A stretch of DNA of 64,000 nt from Kitasatospora herbaricolor (GCF_030813695.1 NZ_JAUSVA010000002.1:8083501-8147500); one strand, 5' to 3'. Counted from the stretch's first letter, positions 7,343-16,221 are shown. Made by a program: numbers and translations. Notes: generated from the letters alone by a model not told the origin.

Positions 7343-8706
7343 CCCGTACGGTGGACCCCGCCCCGGCGGCGGTGGCGGACCGCTGGAGCCTGGTGGCGGT
7401 CGCGGGGATGCTCTCCTTCGTGGCGATGCTCGACATGAACATCGTCAACATCGCCCTCGTCGACATCGCCCGCGACCTCGGGACGTCCGCCGGGACCGCG
7501 CAGTGGGCGGTGCTCGGCTACCAGCTCCCGCTCGTCGCCCTGCTGCTGCCGGCCGGCCGCTGGCTCGACCAGGTCGGCACCCGCTCCGCGCTGCTGACCG
7601 CGATCGGGGGCTTCGCGCTGGCCGGCGCGGCGGCCGCCACGGCGCCCTGGGTCTCCTGGCTGATCGCGGCCAGGCTCGTCCAGGGCGCCTTCGGAGCCGT
7701 CCTGTTCGTCCTGATGCCGGTGCTGGCGATGCGCTCCGTCCGGCCCGGGCTGCGCGGCCGGGCGATGAGCGTGCCCGCGACCCTCGGCCCGCTCGGAGCG
7801 GTGACCGGACCGGCGCTCGGTGGTCTGCTGCTCGATCACCTCGGCTGGCGGGCGATCTTCCTGGTGAAGCTGCCCGTCTGCCTCGCCGCCTGGATCCTCG
7901 CCCGCCGGACCGCACCGCCCGCCGGGCGGCTGCGCCGGCCCGATCCCGCCACCCTCGCCGACGTGGGTCTCGTCGGCGGAGCCGTCGCGCTGCTCCTGCT
8001 GGCGCTCAGCCTCTCGCCGGGCTCGCCGGCCTGGCTGCTGCTGGCCCTGCCCGCCGCGCCGCTCATCCTGCGGTGGCTGCGCGGACCGGGCGGCCGGCCC
8101 GTCCTGGCGGTGCTGCGCGAGGGCGGCACCCACGGCCTGCACGCCGCCGTGCTCGGCCTCGCCGCGGGCTTCGCCGCCATGTACTACCTGGTCGCCCTGC
8201 ACCTGCAGCGCGACGAGGCGCGGAGCGCCACCGCCACCGGGCTGACCGTGCTCTGCTTCCCCCTCGCGATGGGCCTGGCCGGGCCGCTGGGCGGCCGGCT
8301 CGCCGACCGCTTCGGCGCCCGCACGGTCGCGGCGGCCGGTGCGGGAGTCACCGCGCTCGGCCTCTGCCTGCTCGTCCCGCTCGGCACCGACTGGTCACCG
8401 CCGGCGGTCGGTTGGCGCCTCGCGCTCGCCGGCGCCGGGATGGGCCTGTACGGCGGCCCGGTCCAGGCCCTGGTGATGACCGGCGCGCCGCCGGGGGCGA
8501 CGGCCACCGCCGGGTCGGCAGTCCAGCTCGTCCGCAGCCTCGGCTTCACGCTCGGGCCGGCCCTCGGCACCGCCGCCTGGGGGCTCGGCGGCGGCGGGAC
8601 GGGCGGCATCCGTGCCGGACTCGCCCTCGCCGCGGGCGCCGGCTGCCTCGCCGCCGTCCTGATCGCCCGCCCGGGCAGGCCGGCCGCCGATCACCCGGCC
8701 CCCTGA
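7339..8706 (+). CDS. MFS exporter, DHA2 (14-TM drug:H+ antiporter) type
   Basis: 455 aa from GTG 7339, with GGGGGAGA five to six bases upstream; an in-frame earlier start at 7255 lacks a ribosome site and crosses the hairpin region. The first helix carries the DHA2-like signature LDMNIVNIALVDIARDL, and motif A is visible as GRWLDQVGTRSALL. About 14 hydrophobic segments run through to residue ~445. It stands between the copper ATPase and the isonitrile biosynthetic genes, behind the shared ECF-type promoter, so the likely job is export of the metabolite made by the following genes. Substrate is inferred. Confidence 0.88.
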   Translation: MTRTVDPAPAAVADRWSLVAVAGMLSFVAMLDMNIVNIALVDIARDLGTSAGTAQWAVLGYQLPLVALLLPAGRWLDQVGTRSALLTAIGGFALAGAAAATAPWVSWLIAARLVQGAFGAVLFVLMPVLAMRSVRPGLRGRAMSVPATLGPLGAVTGPALGGLLLDHLGWRAIFLVKLPVCLAAWILARRTAPPAGRLRRPDPATLADVGLVGGAVALLLLALSLSPGSPAWLLLALPAAPLILRWLRGPGGRPVLAVLREGGTHGLHAAVLGLAAGFAAMYYLVALHLQRDEARSATATGLTVLCFPLAMGLAGPLGGRLADRFGARTVAAAGAGVTALGLCLLVPLGTDWSPPAVGWRLALAGAGMGLYGGPVQALVMTGAPPGATATAGSAVQLVRSLGFTLGPALGTAAWGLGGGGTGGIRAGLALAAGAGCLAAVLIARPGRPAADHPAP

Positions 8707-8795
8707 CAGGCCCGGCCCCCTGACGCGCCCCGCTCCTGACCTGCCCCGCCCCTGACCTGCCCCTGACCTGCCCCTGACACGTCCCGCCCTCGGAC
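8702..8795. repeat. CCTGAC-rich short repeats after the exporter gene
   Basis: About seven degenerate copies of a CCTGACxxGCCCC unit (10-15 bp) follow the MFS stop codon and fill half of the spacer before asnB. No coding signal. The rest of the spacer up to 8894 holds the AAGGGAGA ribosome site of asnB. No GGGAAC-type promoter was seen here, so asnB may depend on read-through from upstream. Confidence 0.6.
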
Positions 8796-8894
8796 GCGCC
8801 CCGGCATCCGTGATGCCCCGGTGTCCGGTACGCCCCGGCGTGCGCCACGCCCACCGTCCGACCTTTCGTCACCACACCAAGGGAGAGCACACGC

Positions 8895-10727
8895 ATGTGC
8901 GGAATCACCGGCTGGGTCTCCTTCCACCAGGACGTCCGCGACACCGCCCCGGTCATCGAGGCGATGACCGCCACCATGGCCCGGCGCGGCCCCGACGCCG
9001 GCGGCGTCTGGCTCGGCGCCCATGCTGCCCTGGGCCACCGCCGCCTGTCGGTGATCGACCTCGACGGCGGCGCCCAGCCCATGACCGACCGCCCCGACCA
9101 CCCGCAGGTGGTGCTCAGCTACAGCGGGGAGATCTACAACCACCACCGGCTGCGCGCCGAACTCCGCGGCCGGGGACACCGGTTCACCACCCGCAGCGAC
9201 ACCGAGGTGGTGCTGCGCGGCTACCTGGAGTGGGGCGACGGCCTGGTCGACCACCTGGAGGGCATGTTCGCCCTCGCGATCTGGGACGAACGGGCGGAGC
9301 GCCTGCTGCTCGCCCGAGACCGCCTCGGCGTCAAGCCGCTGTTCTGGGCCGAGACGGACGGCGGGCTCGCCTTCGGCTCCGAACCCAAGGCCCTGTTCGC
9401 CCACCCCGGGATCAGCCCCCGGGTCGACGCCGACGGCCTGCGCGAGGCCTACAGCCTGCTCTTCAACACCGGCCCGACGGTGTGGGCCGGGGTCCGCGAG
9501 GTCCAGCCCGGCGGCCTGCTCGTCTTCGACCGCTCCGGCAAGGCCGAGCGCCGCTACTGGCAGTTGGAGGCCCGCCCGCACACCGACGACCGGGACGCCA
9601 CCGTCGAACGGGTCCGCGCCCTGGTCGACCACGCCGCCCGCGCGCAGCTGGAGGCCGACGTCCCGCTCTGCAGCCTGCTCTCCGGCGGCCTGGACTCCAC
9701 CGTCCTCACCGCCCTGACCGCCGACGAGCTGCGCCGGACCGAAGGCCCCGGGGCCCGCCTGCGCTCCTACGCCGTCGACTACAGCGACCAGGCCGAGCAG
9801 TTCACCGGTGACGTGCTGCGCACCGGCCACGACACCCCGTTCGCCGCCGAGGCCGGCGAGTACATCGGCACCGACCACTCCACCGTCGTCCTCGACCCGC
9901 GGGCCCTGCTCGACCTCGACCACCGCCGGGCCGTCGTCGCCGCCCGGGACTCGCCGATCGGCGTCGGCGACATGGACACCTCCCTCTACCTGCTGTTCGG
10001 CGAGATCCGCAAGCACTCGACCGTCGCCCTCTCCGGCGAGGCCGCGGACGAGGTCTTCGGCGGCTACCCCTGGTTCCACACCCCCGCGGCGCTCGCCGCG
10101 CCGACCTTCCCCTGGCTGCTGGTCACCGGGGACGAGGCCGCCATGCCGCTGGACCCCGACCTCGCCGCCGCCCTGCGGATGGGGGAGTTCCGTGCGGACA
10201 CCTACCGCGACGCGCTCGCCGCCGTGCCGCACCTGGACGGCGAGAGCCCGGTCGAGCACCGCCAGCGGGAGATGCAGCACCTGTCGCTGACCCGCTGGCT
10301 GCGGCAGCTCCTGCACCGCAAGGACCGCCTCTCGATGGCCCGGGGGCTGGAGGTCCGGGTGCCCTACTGCGACCACCGCCTGGTCGAGTACGCCTTCACC
10401 ATCCCCTGGGAGTTGAAGAGTTACGACGGCCGGGAGAAGAGCCTGCTGCGCGCCACCGGCCAGGGCATCGCCCCGACGTCGGTGCTGTGGCGGCCCAAGA
10501 ACCACTACCCCAGCACCCATCACGCGGACTACAACCGCGGCCTCCAGCACCTCGCCCGCGAGGCCCTCGACGTGCCGCAGGTCCGCGACCTCGCCGACGG
10601 GGCCGTCCTCAAGGCCACCCTCGACACCCCCGCCGACCAGCTCGGGTGGGGACACCGGCTGCGCCTGGAGCGGGTCGTCGACCTCGCCCTGTGGCTGGAC
10701 CACCACCGCCCCACCCTCTCCCTCTGA
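8895..10727 (+). CDS. asnB: Asparagine synthetase B-type amidotransferase
   Basis: 610 aa, ATG 8895 with AAGGGAGA upstream. The class II glutaminase domain (about residues 1-205) begins MCGITGW with the catalytic Cys2, followed by the GEIYNH and RDRLGVKPLF motifs. The synthetase domain has the ATP-pyrophosphatase loop SGGLDS near residue 260 and, later, LSGEAADEVFGGYPW and RKDRLSMARGLEVRVPY. All active-site signatures are intact. The family transfers Gln-derived ammonia to an acyl-adenylate. In this setting, directly ahead of a P450 and an isonitrile synthase, it more likely converts the carboxylate of the natural product to a carboxamide than supplies asparagine; that reassignment is inference. 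Confidence 0.9.
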   Translation: MCGITGWVSFHQDVRDTAPVIEAMTATMARRGPDAGGVWLGAHAALGHRRLSVIDLDGGAQPMTDRPDHPQVVLSYSGEIYNHHRLRAELRGRGHRFTTRSDTEVVLRGYLEWGDGLVDHLEGMFALAIWDERAERLLLARDRLGVKPLFWAETDGGLAFGSEPKALFAHPGISPRVDADGLREAYSLLFNTGPTVWAGVREVQPGGLLVFDRSGKAERRYWQLEARPHTDDRDATVERVRALVDHAARAQLEADVPLCSLLSGGLDSTVLTALTADELRRTEGPGARLRSYAVDYSDQAEQFTGDVLRTGHDTPFAAEAGEYIGTDHSTVVLDPRALLDLDHRRAVVAARDSPIGVGDMDTSLYLLFGEIRKHSTVALSGEAADEVFGGYPWFHTPAALAAPTFPWLLVTGDEAAMPLDPDLAAALRMGEFRADTYRDALAAVPHLDGESPVEHRQREMQHLSLTRWLRQLLHRKDRLSMARGLEVRVPYCDHRLVEYAFTIPWELKSYDGREKSLLRATGQGIAPTSVLWRPKNHYPSTHHADYNRGLQHLAREALDVPQVRDLADGAVLKATLDTPADQLGWGHRLRLERVVDLALWLDHHRPTLSL

Positions 10728-10757
10728 CACCCGTGCCGCACCCGAAGGAGCGATCCG

Positions 10758-12044
10758 ATGACCTCCCCCGAGCACGCCCCGGCGACCGTCGCCGGCGCAC
10801 GCTGCCCCGTCACCGGCGCCACCGCCGCCGAGCCGACACCCCTGTACGGGAGCGCCTACAAGAGCGACCCCTACGACCTCTACCGTGAGCTGCGCGAAGC
10901 CGGCCCCGTCCACCGGGTCCGCTTCCCGTCCGGCATCGCCGCCTGGCTGGTCACCGGCTACCAGGCCGCCCACAGCACCCTGAACGACCCGCGCCTGGGC
11001 AAGAACCACGCGCTGGGCAACGACAACTGGCGCGCCCTCGCCTCGATCATGCCCGAGCCCCAGCACTCCCAGCTCCAGGTGCACCTGCTGCACCAGGACC
11101 CGCCCAAGCACACCGACATGCGCCGCCTCGTCCTGGACGCCTTCGCCCCCCGCCGGATGGAGGCGCTGCGCCCGCGCTTCCAGCAACTCGCCGACGCCCT
11201 GGTGGACGCGTTGCCCGAGGAGGGCGGCGCCGACCTCGTCCAGGGCTTCGCCGCGCACTACCCCTTCCAGGTGCTCGCCGAGGTCATCGGGCTGCCACCC
11301 GAACTGGCCCGCCGCTTCGACCGGGACTGGGGCAAGGTCGTCCAGCCCGTCGGTCCCAACGACCCCGGCCGGCCCGCCTACGAGGGCCGGCTGCGTGCGC
11401 TGCAGGGCTACATCGCCGACATCGTCGCCCACCGGACCGAGCACCCGGGCGACGACCTGCTCAGCCGGCTGGTCGCCGCCCGGGAGCGGGGCGCGCTCGG
11501 CCAGGAGGAGCTGGATTCGATGATCTTCCAGCTGCTGGTCGCCGGCCAGGAGCCCGTCACCAACCAGATCAGCACCATGCTGATCACCCTGCTGCGCCAC
11601 CCCGAGCAGCTCGCCCGGCTGCGTGACAACCCCGGGCTGATGCCCCGCGCGATCGAGGAACTCCTGCGCCACGACAGTGCGTTCGAGCTCACCACCTGGC
11701 GATTCCTCGCCGAGGACGGCGACCTGCACGGCACCCGGGTACCGGCCGGCGACTCCGTGATCGTCTCCCTCTGCGCCGCCAACCGCGACCCGGAGCAGTT
11801 CCCCGACGCCGACACCCTCGACTTCGACCGCACGCCCAACGCCCATCTCGCCTTCGGCCACGGCATCCACTTCTGCCCCGGCGCCGCCCTCGCCCGCGCC
11901 GAACTCCAGGTCGCCGTCGGCACCCTGCTCGGCCGGCTGCCCGGCCTGCGCCCGGCCGGCGACCTGAACCAGCTGGCCTGGATCCCGGCCGTGCTGGCCC
12001 GCGGGGTGAACAGCCTGCCCGTCGCCTACGACCGCCGCAGCTGA
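10758..12044 (+). CDS. Cytochrome P450 with altered I-helix
   Basis: 428 aa, ATG 10758 with GAAGGAG upstream, 30 bp after asnB. The heme-ligand loop is FGHGIHFCPGAALAR (Cys about residue 375), the K-helix ExxR is ELLR, and the C-helix region has HTDMRRLV. The I-helix reads LLVAGQEPVTNQ: the usual acid-alcohol pair (E/D)T has proline in place of threonine. P450s lacking that threonine often carry out couplings or other reactions outside ordinary hydroxylation. Between an amidotransferase and an isonitrile synthase, phenol coupling of two tyrosine-derived units is a reasonable but unproven role. The redox partner is not encoded nearby. Confidence 0.9.
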   Translation: MTSPEHAPATVAGARCPVTGATAAEPTPLYGSAYKSDPYDLYRELREAGPVHRVRFPSGIAAWLVTGYQAAHSTLNDPRLGKNHALGNDNWRALASIMPEPQHSQLQVHLLHQDPPKHTDMRRLVLDAFAPRRMEALRPRFQQLADALVDALPEEGGADLVQGFAAHYPFQVLAEVIGLPPELARRFDRDWGKVVQPVGPNDPGRPAYEGRLRALQGYIADIVAHRTEHPGDDLLSRLVAARERGALGQEELDSMIFQLLVAGQEPVTNQISTMLITLLRHPEQLARLRDNPGLMPRAIEELLRHDSAFELTTWRFLAEDGDLHGTRVPAGDSVIVSLCAANRDPEQFPDADTLDFDRTPNAHLAFGHGIHFCPGAALARAELQVAVGTLLGRLPGLRPAGDLNQLAWIPAVLARGVNSLPVAYDRRS

Positions 12045-12160
12045 CACCCGGCACCCCTGAAGCCATGACCCCCGGAAGCCCTGACCTTCTCAGCCAGTGA
12101 CCCCTGAAGCTCTGACTCCTGAACCAGTGACCCCCTGACCGCAGTCCGTCCAGGGCGCCC
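12045..12160. repeat. Degenerate CCAGTGACCCCTGAAG repeats between P450 and isonitrile synthase genes
   Basis: The spacer holds several imperfect copies of a unit like CCAGTGACCCCTGAAGC with internal TGAC stops, comparable to the arrays after the ATPase and MFS genes. Nothing coding was seen. The remainder up to 12213 includes the strong GGAGG site of the next gene. Confidence 0.5.
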
Positions 12161-12213
12161 CGGCACCGACCACTGCCGGGGCGCCGAACAGCCATGCCCT
12201 CGTGGAGGAACAC

Positions 12214-13158
12214 ATGCCGCCCGTCGGCACCGTCATGCCGCCCGCGCCGTCCGTCGAACAGACCTGCGCCGGCGTCCTGGAGCTGCTCCTGCCGCACCGC
12301 CGCGCCGCCGACCCGGGCACCCCGGCGACAGCCGCCGACTTCCCCGAACAACTCGCCCAACTGGCCGAGTTCGTGACGGCCGGCGATCCGGTTCTGTTCA
12401 CCCTGCCCGGCTTCCCGTGCAAGTCGCCCAGCCCCGCGAAGGTCCTCGGCCACCGGCCCGACGAGGGTGAACGCCTCTCGCTCACCTTCCTCGACGACCT
12501 CTGCGCCGCGGTGGGCGAGGTGTACCGGCCGGGTGCCCGGATCGCCATCTGCTCGGACGGGCACATCTTCGGCGACCTGATCCGCGTCCCCGACCACCAC
12601 ATCGACGCCTACGCCGACGAACTCGCCGCCATGATCAGCCGCGAGAGCCTGCGCCACCTCTCGGTGTTCGACCTGCGCGACGTCCTCGGCGACCTCCCGC
12701 ACGCGGAGAAGCGCGCCCGGGTCCACGCGGCGTACGCGCCCACCGTCGAGCAACTGCGGGCCGAGGTGCGGTCGGACGAGAGCACCCTGGCCCTGTACCG
12801 CGGCATCACCCGCTTCCTCACCGAGGACACCGCCGACTTCACGGGCACCAGATCCGCCCTCCAGCGGGAGTGCCGGCAGCGCGCCTACGGCGTCATCCAG
12901 CGCAGCCGCGCCTGGGGCGACCTGATCGCCGAACACCACCCGCGTTCGGTGCGCCTGTCCATCCACCCCCAGCGCCGCGGCGCCGCCAAGTTCGGCATCC
13001 GCCTGCTCGACGCGGCGGACGCCTGGACCACCCCCTGGCACTCCACCGTCCTGCACCGCCCGGACGGCAGTTGGGAGTTGTTGCGCCGCTCGGAGTCCGA
13101 ACGGGTCGGCCGCCTGGTGCTCCGCGACGGACGGCCCAGCCACTTCGAAGCGGTGTAG
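12214..13158 (+). CDS. DIT1/PvcA-family isonitrile (isocyanide) synthase
   Basis: 314 aa. ATG 12214 is preferred over the in-frame GTG at 12202, because GGAGG at 12204-12208 is correctly placed for it and overlaps the GTG. The family hallmark is clear: GFPCKSPSPAKVLG (about residues 68-81), then ARIAICSDGHIFGDLI (about 108-123). Further family-like features are HHIDAYADEL, and near the C-terminus VRLSIHPQ and TPWHSTVLHRPDGSW. PvcA/IsnA enzymes turn the amino group of Tyr or Trp into an isonitrile, with ribulose-5-phosphate as carbon source. No PvcB/IsnB-type Fe/2OG decarboxylating oxygenase follows, so the carboxylate is probably kept, which fits the presence of asnB. The substrate amino acid cannot be read from the sequence. 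Confidence 0.88.
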   Translation: MPPVGTVMPPAPSVEQTCAGVLELLLPHRRAADPGTPATAADFPEQLAQLAEFVTAGDPVLFTLPGFPCKSPSPAKVLGHRPDEGERLSLTFLDDLCAAVGEVYRPGARIAICSDGHIFGDLIRVPDHHIDAYADELAAMISRESLRHLSVFDLRDVLGDLPHAEKRARVHAAYAPTVEQLRAEVRSDESTLALYRGITRFLTEDTADFTGTRSALQRECRQRAYGVIQRSRAWGDLIAEHHPRSVRLSIHPQRRGAAKFGIRLLDAADAWTTPWHSTVLHRPDGSWELLRRSESERVGRLVLRDGRPSHFEAV

Positions 13159-13163
13159 ACGGT

Positions 13164-13210
13164 CGTAGGTCCCGGTACCCGCACCGAGGGGGCGGCTGCC
13201 GGGACCTACG
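13164..13210. terminator. Bidirectional hairpin between isonitrile synthase and importer genes
   Basis: CGTAGGTCCCGG (13164-13175) pairs perfectly with CCGGGACCTACG (13199-13210). It stands between two convergent genes, a few bases after the isonitrile synthase stop codon, with a 23-nt loop. Confidence 0.65.
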
Positions 13211-13243
13211 CATCGCGGGGGCGGCGGTGGGCGGACCCGGGCC

Positions 13244-14050
13244 TCACGTCCGTCCGGCCACGGGGGCCCGCCGCGCGGCGGCCGGTTCCCGGTGGTCGAA
13301 GGCGATCAGCGGGTCACCGGTGAGCGGGTGCTCGACCACCACCGCCCGGACCCCGAACACCTCGGCCAGCAGTTCGGGGGTGAGCACCTCGCGCGGCGTC
13401 CCGGAGGCCACGACCGCTCCCTCGTGCAGGACGTGCAGCCGGTCGCAGAGCGAGGCCGCCGCGTTGAGGTCGTGCAGCGAGATCAGGGTGGTCCGGCGCC
13501 GGGCCCGCAGCAGGGCGAGCAGCTCCACCTGGTGCTGGACGTCGAGGTGGTTGGTGGGCTCGTCGAGCACCAGAACCTCCGGTCGCTGGGCGAACGCCCG
13601 GGCCAGCAGGACGCGTTGGCGCTCACCGCCGGACAGCGCCGCGAAGCCGCGGCCCTCGTACCCGGCCAGGCCCACCTGGTCGAGGGCGTCGGCCACCGCC
13701 TCGTGGTCGGCGGCGTCGTCCCCGGCGAACGCGCGCTTGTAGGGGGACCGGCCCATCGCCACCACCTCACGCACGGTGAACTCGAAGTCGCCGCCCCGCT
13801 CCTGCGGCAGCGCGGCGATCCGCCGGGCCGTCTCGACCGTGCTCATCGAGCGGATGTCGCGCCCGGCCAGCAGCACCCGCCCGGTGTGCGGCTTCAGATG
13901 CCGGTACACCGTGCGCAGCAGGGTGGACTTGCCGCTCCCGTTCGGCCCGACCAGACCGGCGGTCTCGCCCTCGGCGGCGACCAGGGTGACGCCGGAGACG
14001 AGGTCGCGGCCGGCCAGGGTGACGGTGACGTCGTCGATCGAGATCTTCAT
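13244..14050 (-). CDS. ABC importer ATP-binding protein (FepC/BtuD type)
   Basis: 268 aa, ATG 14050, stop 13244. Walker A is GPNGSGKST, the Q-loop lies in ALPQERGGDF, the ABC signature is LSGGERQRVLLARAFAQ, Walker B is VLVLDEPTNHLD, and the switch His is in ISLHDLNAA. This is the standard nucleotide-binding subunit for siderophore, heme or cobalamin uptake. Its start codon overlaps the permease stop (ATGA at 14047-14050), so the three importer genes form one operon read 16221 to 13244. Placed back to back with the isonitrile genes, it most likely powers re-uptake of the metal-loaded metabolite. Confidence 0.92.
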   Translation of the reverse strand: MKISIDDVTVTLAGRDLVSGVTLVAAEGETAGLVGPNGSGKSTLLRTVYRHLKPHTGRVLLAGRDIRSMSTVETARRIAALPQERGGDFEFTVREVVAMGRSPYKRAFAGDDAADHEAVADALDQVGLAGYEGRGFAALSGGERQRVLLARAFAQRPEVLVLDEPTNHLDVQHQVELLALLRARRRTTLISLHDLNAAASLCDRLHVLHEGAVVASGTPREVLTPELLAEVFGVRAVVVEHPLTGDPLIAFDHREPAAARRAPVAGRT

Positions 14051-15114
14051 CCGCGCTCCAGGCGTCGGTCCAGCAGGAAGAGCAGGACGGGTGCGCCGAT
14101 CAGCGCGGTGACCACCCCGATCGGGACCTCCTGGGTGTCCAGGGCGGTGCGCGCGAGGGTGTCGACGACGACCAGCAGGACGGCCCCGGCCAGGGCGGAG
14201 ACCGGCAGCAGCCGTCGGTGGTCGCCGCCGACCAGCAGCCGGCAGACGTGCGGGACGAGCAGTCCGACGAAGCCGATCGCCCCGGAGACCGCGACCAGGA
14301 CGCCGGTCAGCAGGCTGGTGACGGCGAAGAGTTCGCGGCGCAGCCGGGTGACGTCCACGCCGAGGCCGGCCGCCGTCTCGTCGCCCGTCAGCAGGGCGTT
14401 CAGGGAACGTGCCCGGGCCTGCAGCGCGAGCAGCGCCAGGCAGACGGCCGCGGCCGGGACGGCCAGTTGGCTCCAGGTGGCGCCGCCGAGGCTGCCCATC
14501 AGCCAGAACAGCACGCCGCGGGTCTGCTGTTCGTCGCCGGCCCGCAGCACCAGGAAGCTGGTGAACCCGGACAGGAACTGGCCGATGCCGACCCCGGCCA
14601 GCACCAGGCGCAGCGGCGAGAAGCCGCCGCCGCGCCGGGCGAGCGCCCAGACCAGGGCGAAGGAGGCGAGCGCGCCGGCGAACGCGGCGGCCGACACCCC
14701 GAAACCGAGCCCCGAGCCGACACCCGCGCCGAGGACGATGACCGCGACGGCGCCGAGCGAGGCCCCGGAGGAGATCCCGAGCAGGTACGGGTCGGCCAGC
14801 GGGTTGCGGACCATCGCCTGCACGGCGGTGCCGACCAGGCCGAGTCCGGCGCCGACGACGGCCGCCAACAGGGCCCGGGGGGCTCGAAGTTGCCAGACGA
14901 TCAGGTCCCGGGTGCCCGGCTCGGGGGTGGCTCCGGCGATCCGCCGGCCGACCACCGTCCAGACCTCGCCGACGGGGATGTCCACGGCGCCCAGCGAGAC
15001 CGCCAGGGTGAGGGCGGCGACCAGGGCCGCGGCCAGGGCGGTCGCGACGAGGCCGGCCCGGGCGGCGCGTACCGGCCGCCCGGCGGCGGTGGTGGCGGCG
15101 GACAGGGCCGTCAT
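14047..15114 (-). CDS. ABC importer permease (FecCD/BtuC family)
   Basis: 355 aa with about ten membrane helices, typical of FecCD permeases. Recognisable segments include WQLRAPRALLAAVVGAGLGL, VRNPLADPYLLGISSGASLGA and GLLVPHVCRLLVG; the last region carries the coupling loop to the ATPase. The ATG follows the binding-protein TAG without a gap, and its own stop overlaps the ATPase start. Only one permease gene is present, so the transporter would use a homodimer, as in BtuC. Substrate class (metal chelate or corrinoid) is inferred from the family. Confidence 0.92.
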   Translation of the reverse strand: MTALSAATTAAGRPVRAARAGLVATALAAALVAALTLAVSLGAVDIPVGEVWTVVGRRIAGATPEPGTRDLIVWQLRAPRALLAAVVGAGLGLVGTAVQAMVRNPLADPYLLGISSGASLGAVAVIVLGAGVGSGLGFGVSAAAFAGALASFALVWALARRGGGFSPLRLVLAGVGIGQFLSGFTSFLVLRAGDEQQTRGVLFWLMGSLGGATWSQLAVPAAAVCLALLALQARARSLNALLTGDETAAGLGVDVTRLRRELFAVTSLLTGVLVAVSGAIGFVGLLVPHVCRLLVGGDHRRLLPVSALAGAVLLVVVDTLARTALDTQEVPIGVVTALIGAPVLLFLLDRRLERG

Positions 15115-16221
15115 CTACTGCCCGCCCTTGACCAGGTCGGGGTGGACGGTGGCGGCGATCCGCTGGACGGTCTCGGCGTTGCGGACCCCGGCGATGGTCG
15201 TCACCTCGGACCCGATCCGCAGGAAGTGCCCCTCCTGGACGGCCTTCAGCCCCTTGGTGGCGGGGAACTCGCGCAGGAACCTCTCGGCCTCGTCGAAGGC
15301 CCTGGCGTTCTCCGCCTCGCTGCCCTTGTCGCGCACCCCGAGCTGGATCCAGTCGGGGTTCCGGCCGACCACCTCCTCCCAGGCCACGGGCCTGAAGTCG
15401 GCGTCGCAGTCGGCGAACACGTTGCGTGCGCCGGCCAGGGTGATCACCGCGTTGGCGACCTGCTTGCCGCAGACCGCGACCGGCTGCTTCGTCCCGGCGT
15501 CGAAGTCGAAGAAGAAGTACGTGGGCCGCCGGTCGGCGGCCACGCCGGCCAGGGCCGCCGTCACCGAGCCGATCCTCTGCTCCATGCCGGCCACCAGTTC
15601 CTCGGCCTTCGCGGACGTCCCCGTGACCCGGCCCAGCCGCTTGACGTCGTCCTCCACCCCGGCCAGGTCCCGCTGCGGCCCCTGGGTGGTCGCCGCGCAG
15701 GCGGTGGAGGCCAGGAAGACCCGCTTGATCCCCGCCGCCGCGTACTCCTGCGCGGTCGGGGCGGAGCCCATGGCGCCGCCCATGCCGCTCATGTCGGCGA
15801 AGGTCTCCACGTACAGGTCGGCGCCCGAGCCCAGCAGCTTCTCCTTGGGGATCACCATGTCGCCGAGCACCGGCACCTTGGCGCCCTGCTCGGCGAGCGC
15901 GGCGGGCAGCGAGCCCTTGCCGGGCGGGAATCCGGTGCCGATCACCCTGTCCCCGGCGCCGAGTTGCAGCAGCATCTCCAGGCCGGCGGCGTTGCTGGTG
16001 ACGATCCTCCTCGGGGCGGACGTGAAGGTCGTCCCGGCGCCCGCGCAGTCCGTGACCTCGACCGGGAACCCGCCGGCCGCGGCCGGGCCCGCCGCGGCGG
16101 CCCCGGCAGCCGGGCTCGCGTTGCCGGAGCCGGAGCCGGAGCCGGAGCCGCCGTCGCTGCCGCAGCCCGTGACGAGCAGGGCGACTGCGGCAGCGACGCC
16201 GCACAACACGCGAGAACGCAT
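15115..16221 (-). CDS. Importer substrate-binding lipoprotein with Met-rich segment
   Basis: 368 aa, ATG 16221. Signal peptide with lipobox LVTGC (Cys20), then a Ser/Gly/Ala linker to about residue 50, then a two-lobe periplasmic-binding fold of the FepB/BtuF type (PRRIVTSNAAGLEMLLQLGAGDRVIG near the start, NPDWIQLGV in the second lobe). An insertion at residues 143-151 reads DMSGMGGAM, with three methionines within eight residues. This echoes the MSGMP and GMPGM motifs of the copper lipoprotein and the 78-aa peptide. The segment suggests a copper-bearing ligand instead of a ferric one. Transcription probably starts at the ECF-type element 16280-16307. Confidence 0.88.
   Translation of the reverse strand: MRSRVLCGVAAAVALLVTGCGSDGGSGSGSGSGNASPAAGAAAAGPAAAGGFPVEVTDCAGAGTTFTSAPRRIVTSNAAGLEMLLQLGAGDRVIGTGFPPGKGSLPAALAEQGAKVPVLGDMVIPKEKLLGSGADLYVETFADMSGMGGAMGSAPTAQEYAAAGIKRVFLASTACAATTQGPQRDLAGVEDDVKRLGRVTGTSAKAEELVAGMEQRIGSVTAALAGVAADRRPTYFFFDFDAGTKQPVAVCGKQVANAVITLAGARNVFADCDADFRPVAWEEVVGRNPDWIQLGVRDKGSEAENARAFDEAERFLREFPATKGLKAVQEGHFLRIGSEVTTIAGVRNAETVQRIAATVHPDLVKGGQ

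Noticed and set aside
8691..12047. 1118-codon open frame antisense to asnB, P450 and the exporter end
   Set aside because: Shadow frame caused by high third-position GC; the opposite strand has three intact enzyme families with ribosome sites.
13244..16221. Ferric-siderophore importer as the default call
   Set aside because: The family allows it, but the Met-rich binding protein and copper neighbours make iron less likely; no siderophore genes or DtxR-type box were seen.
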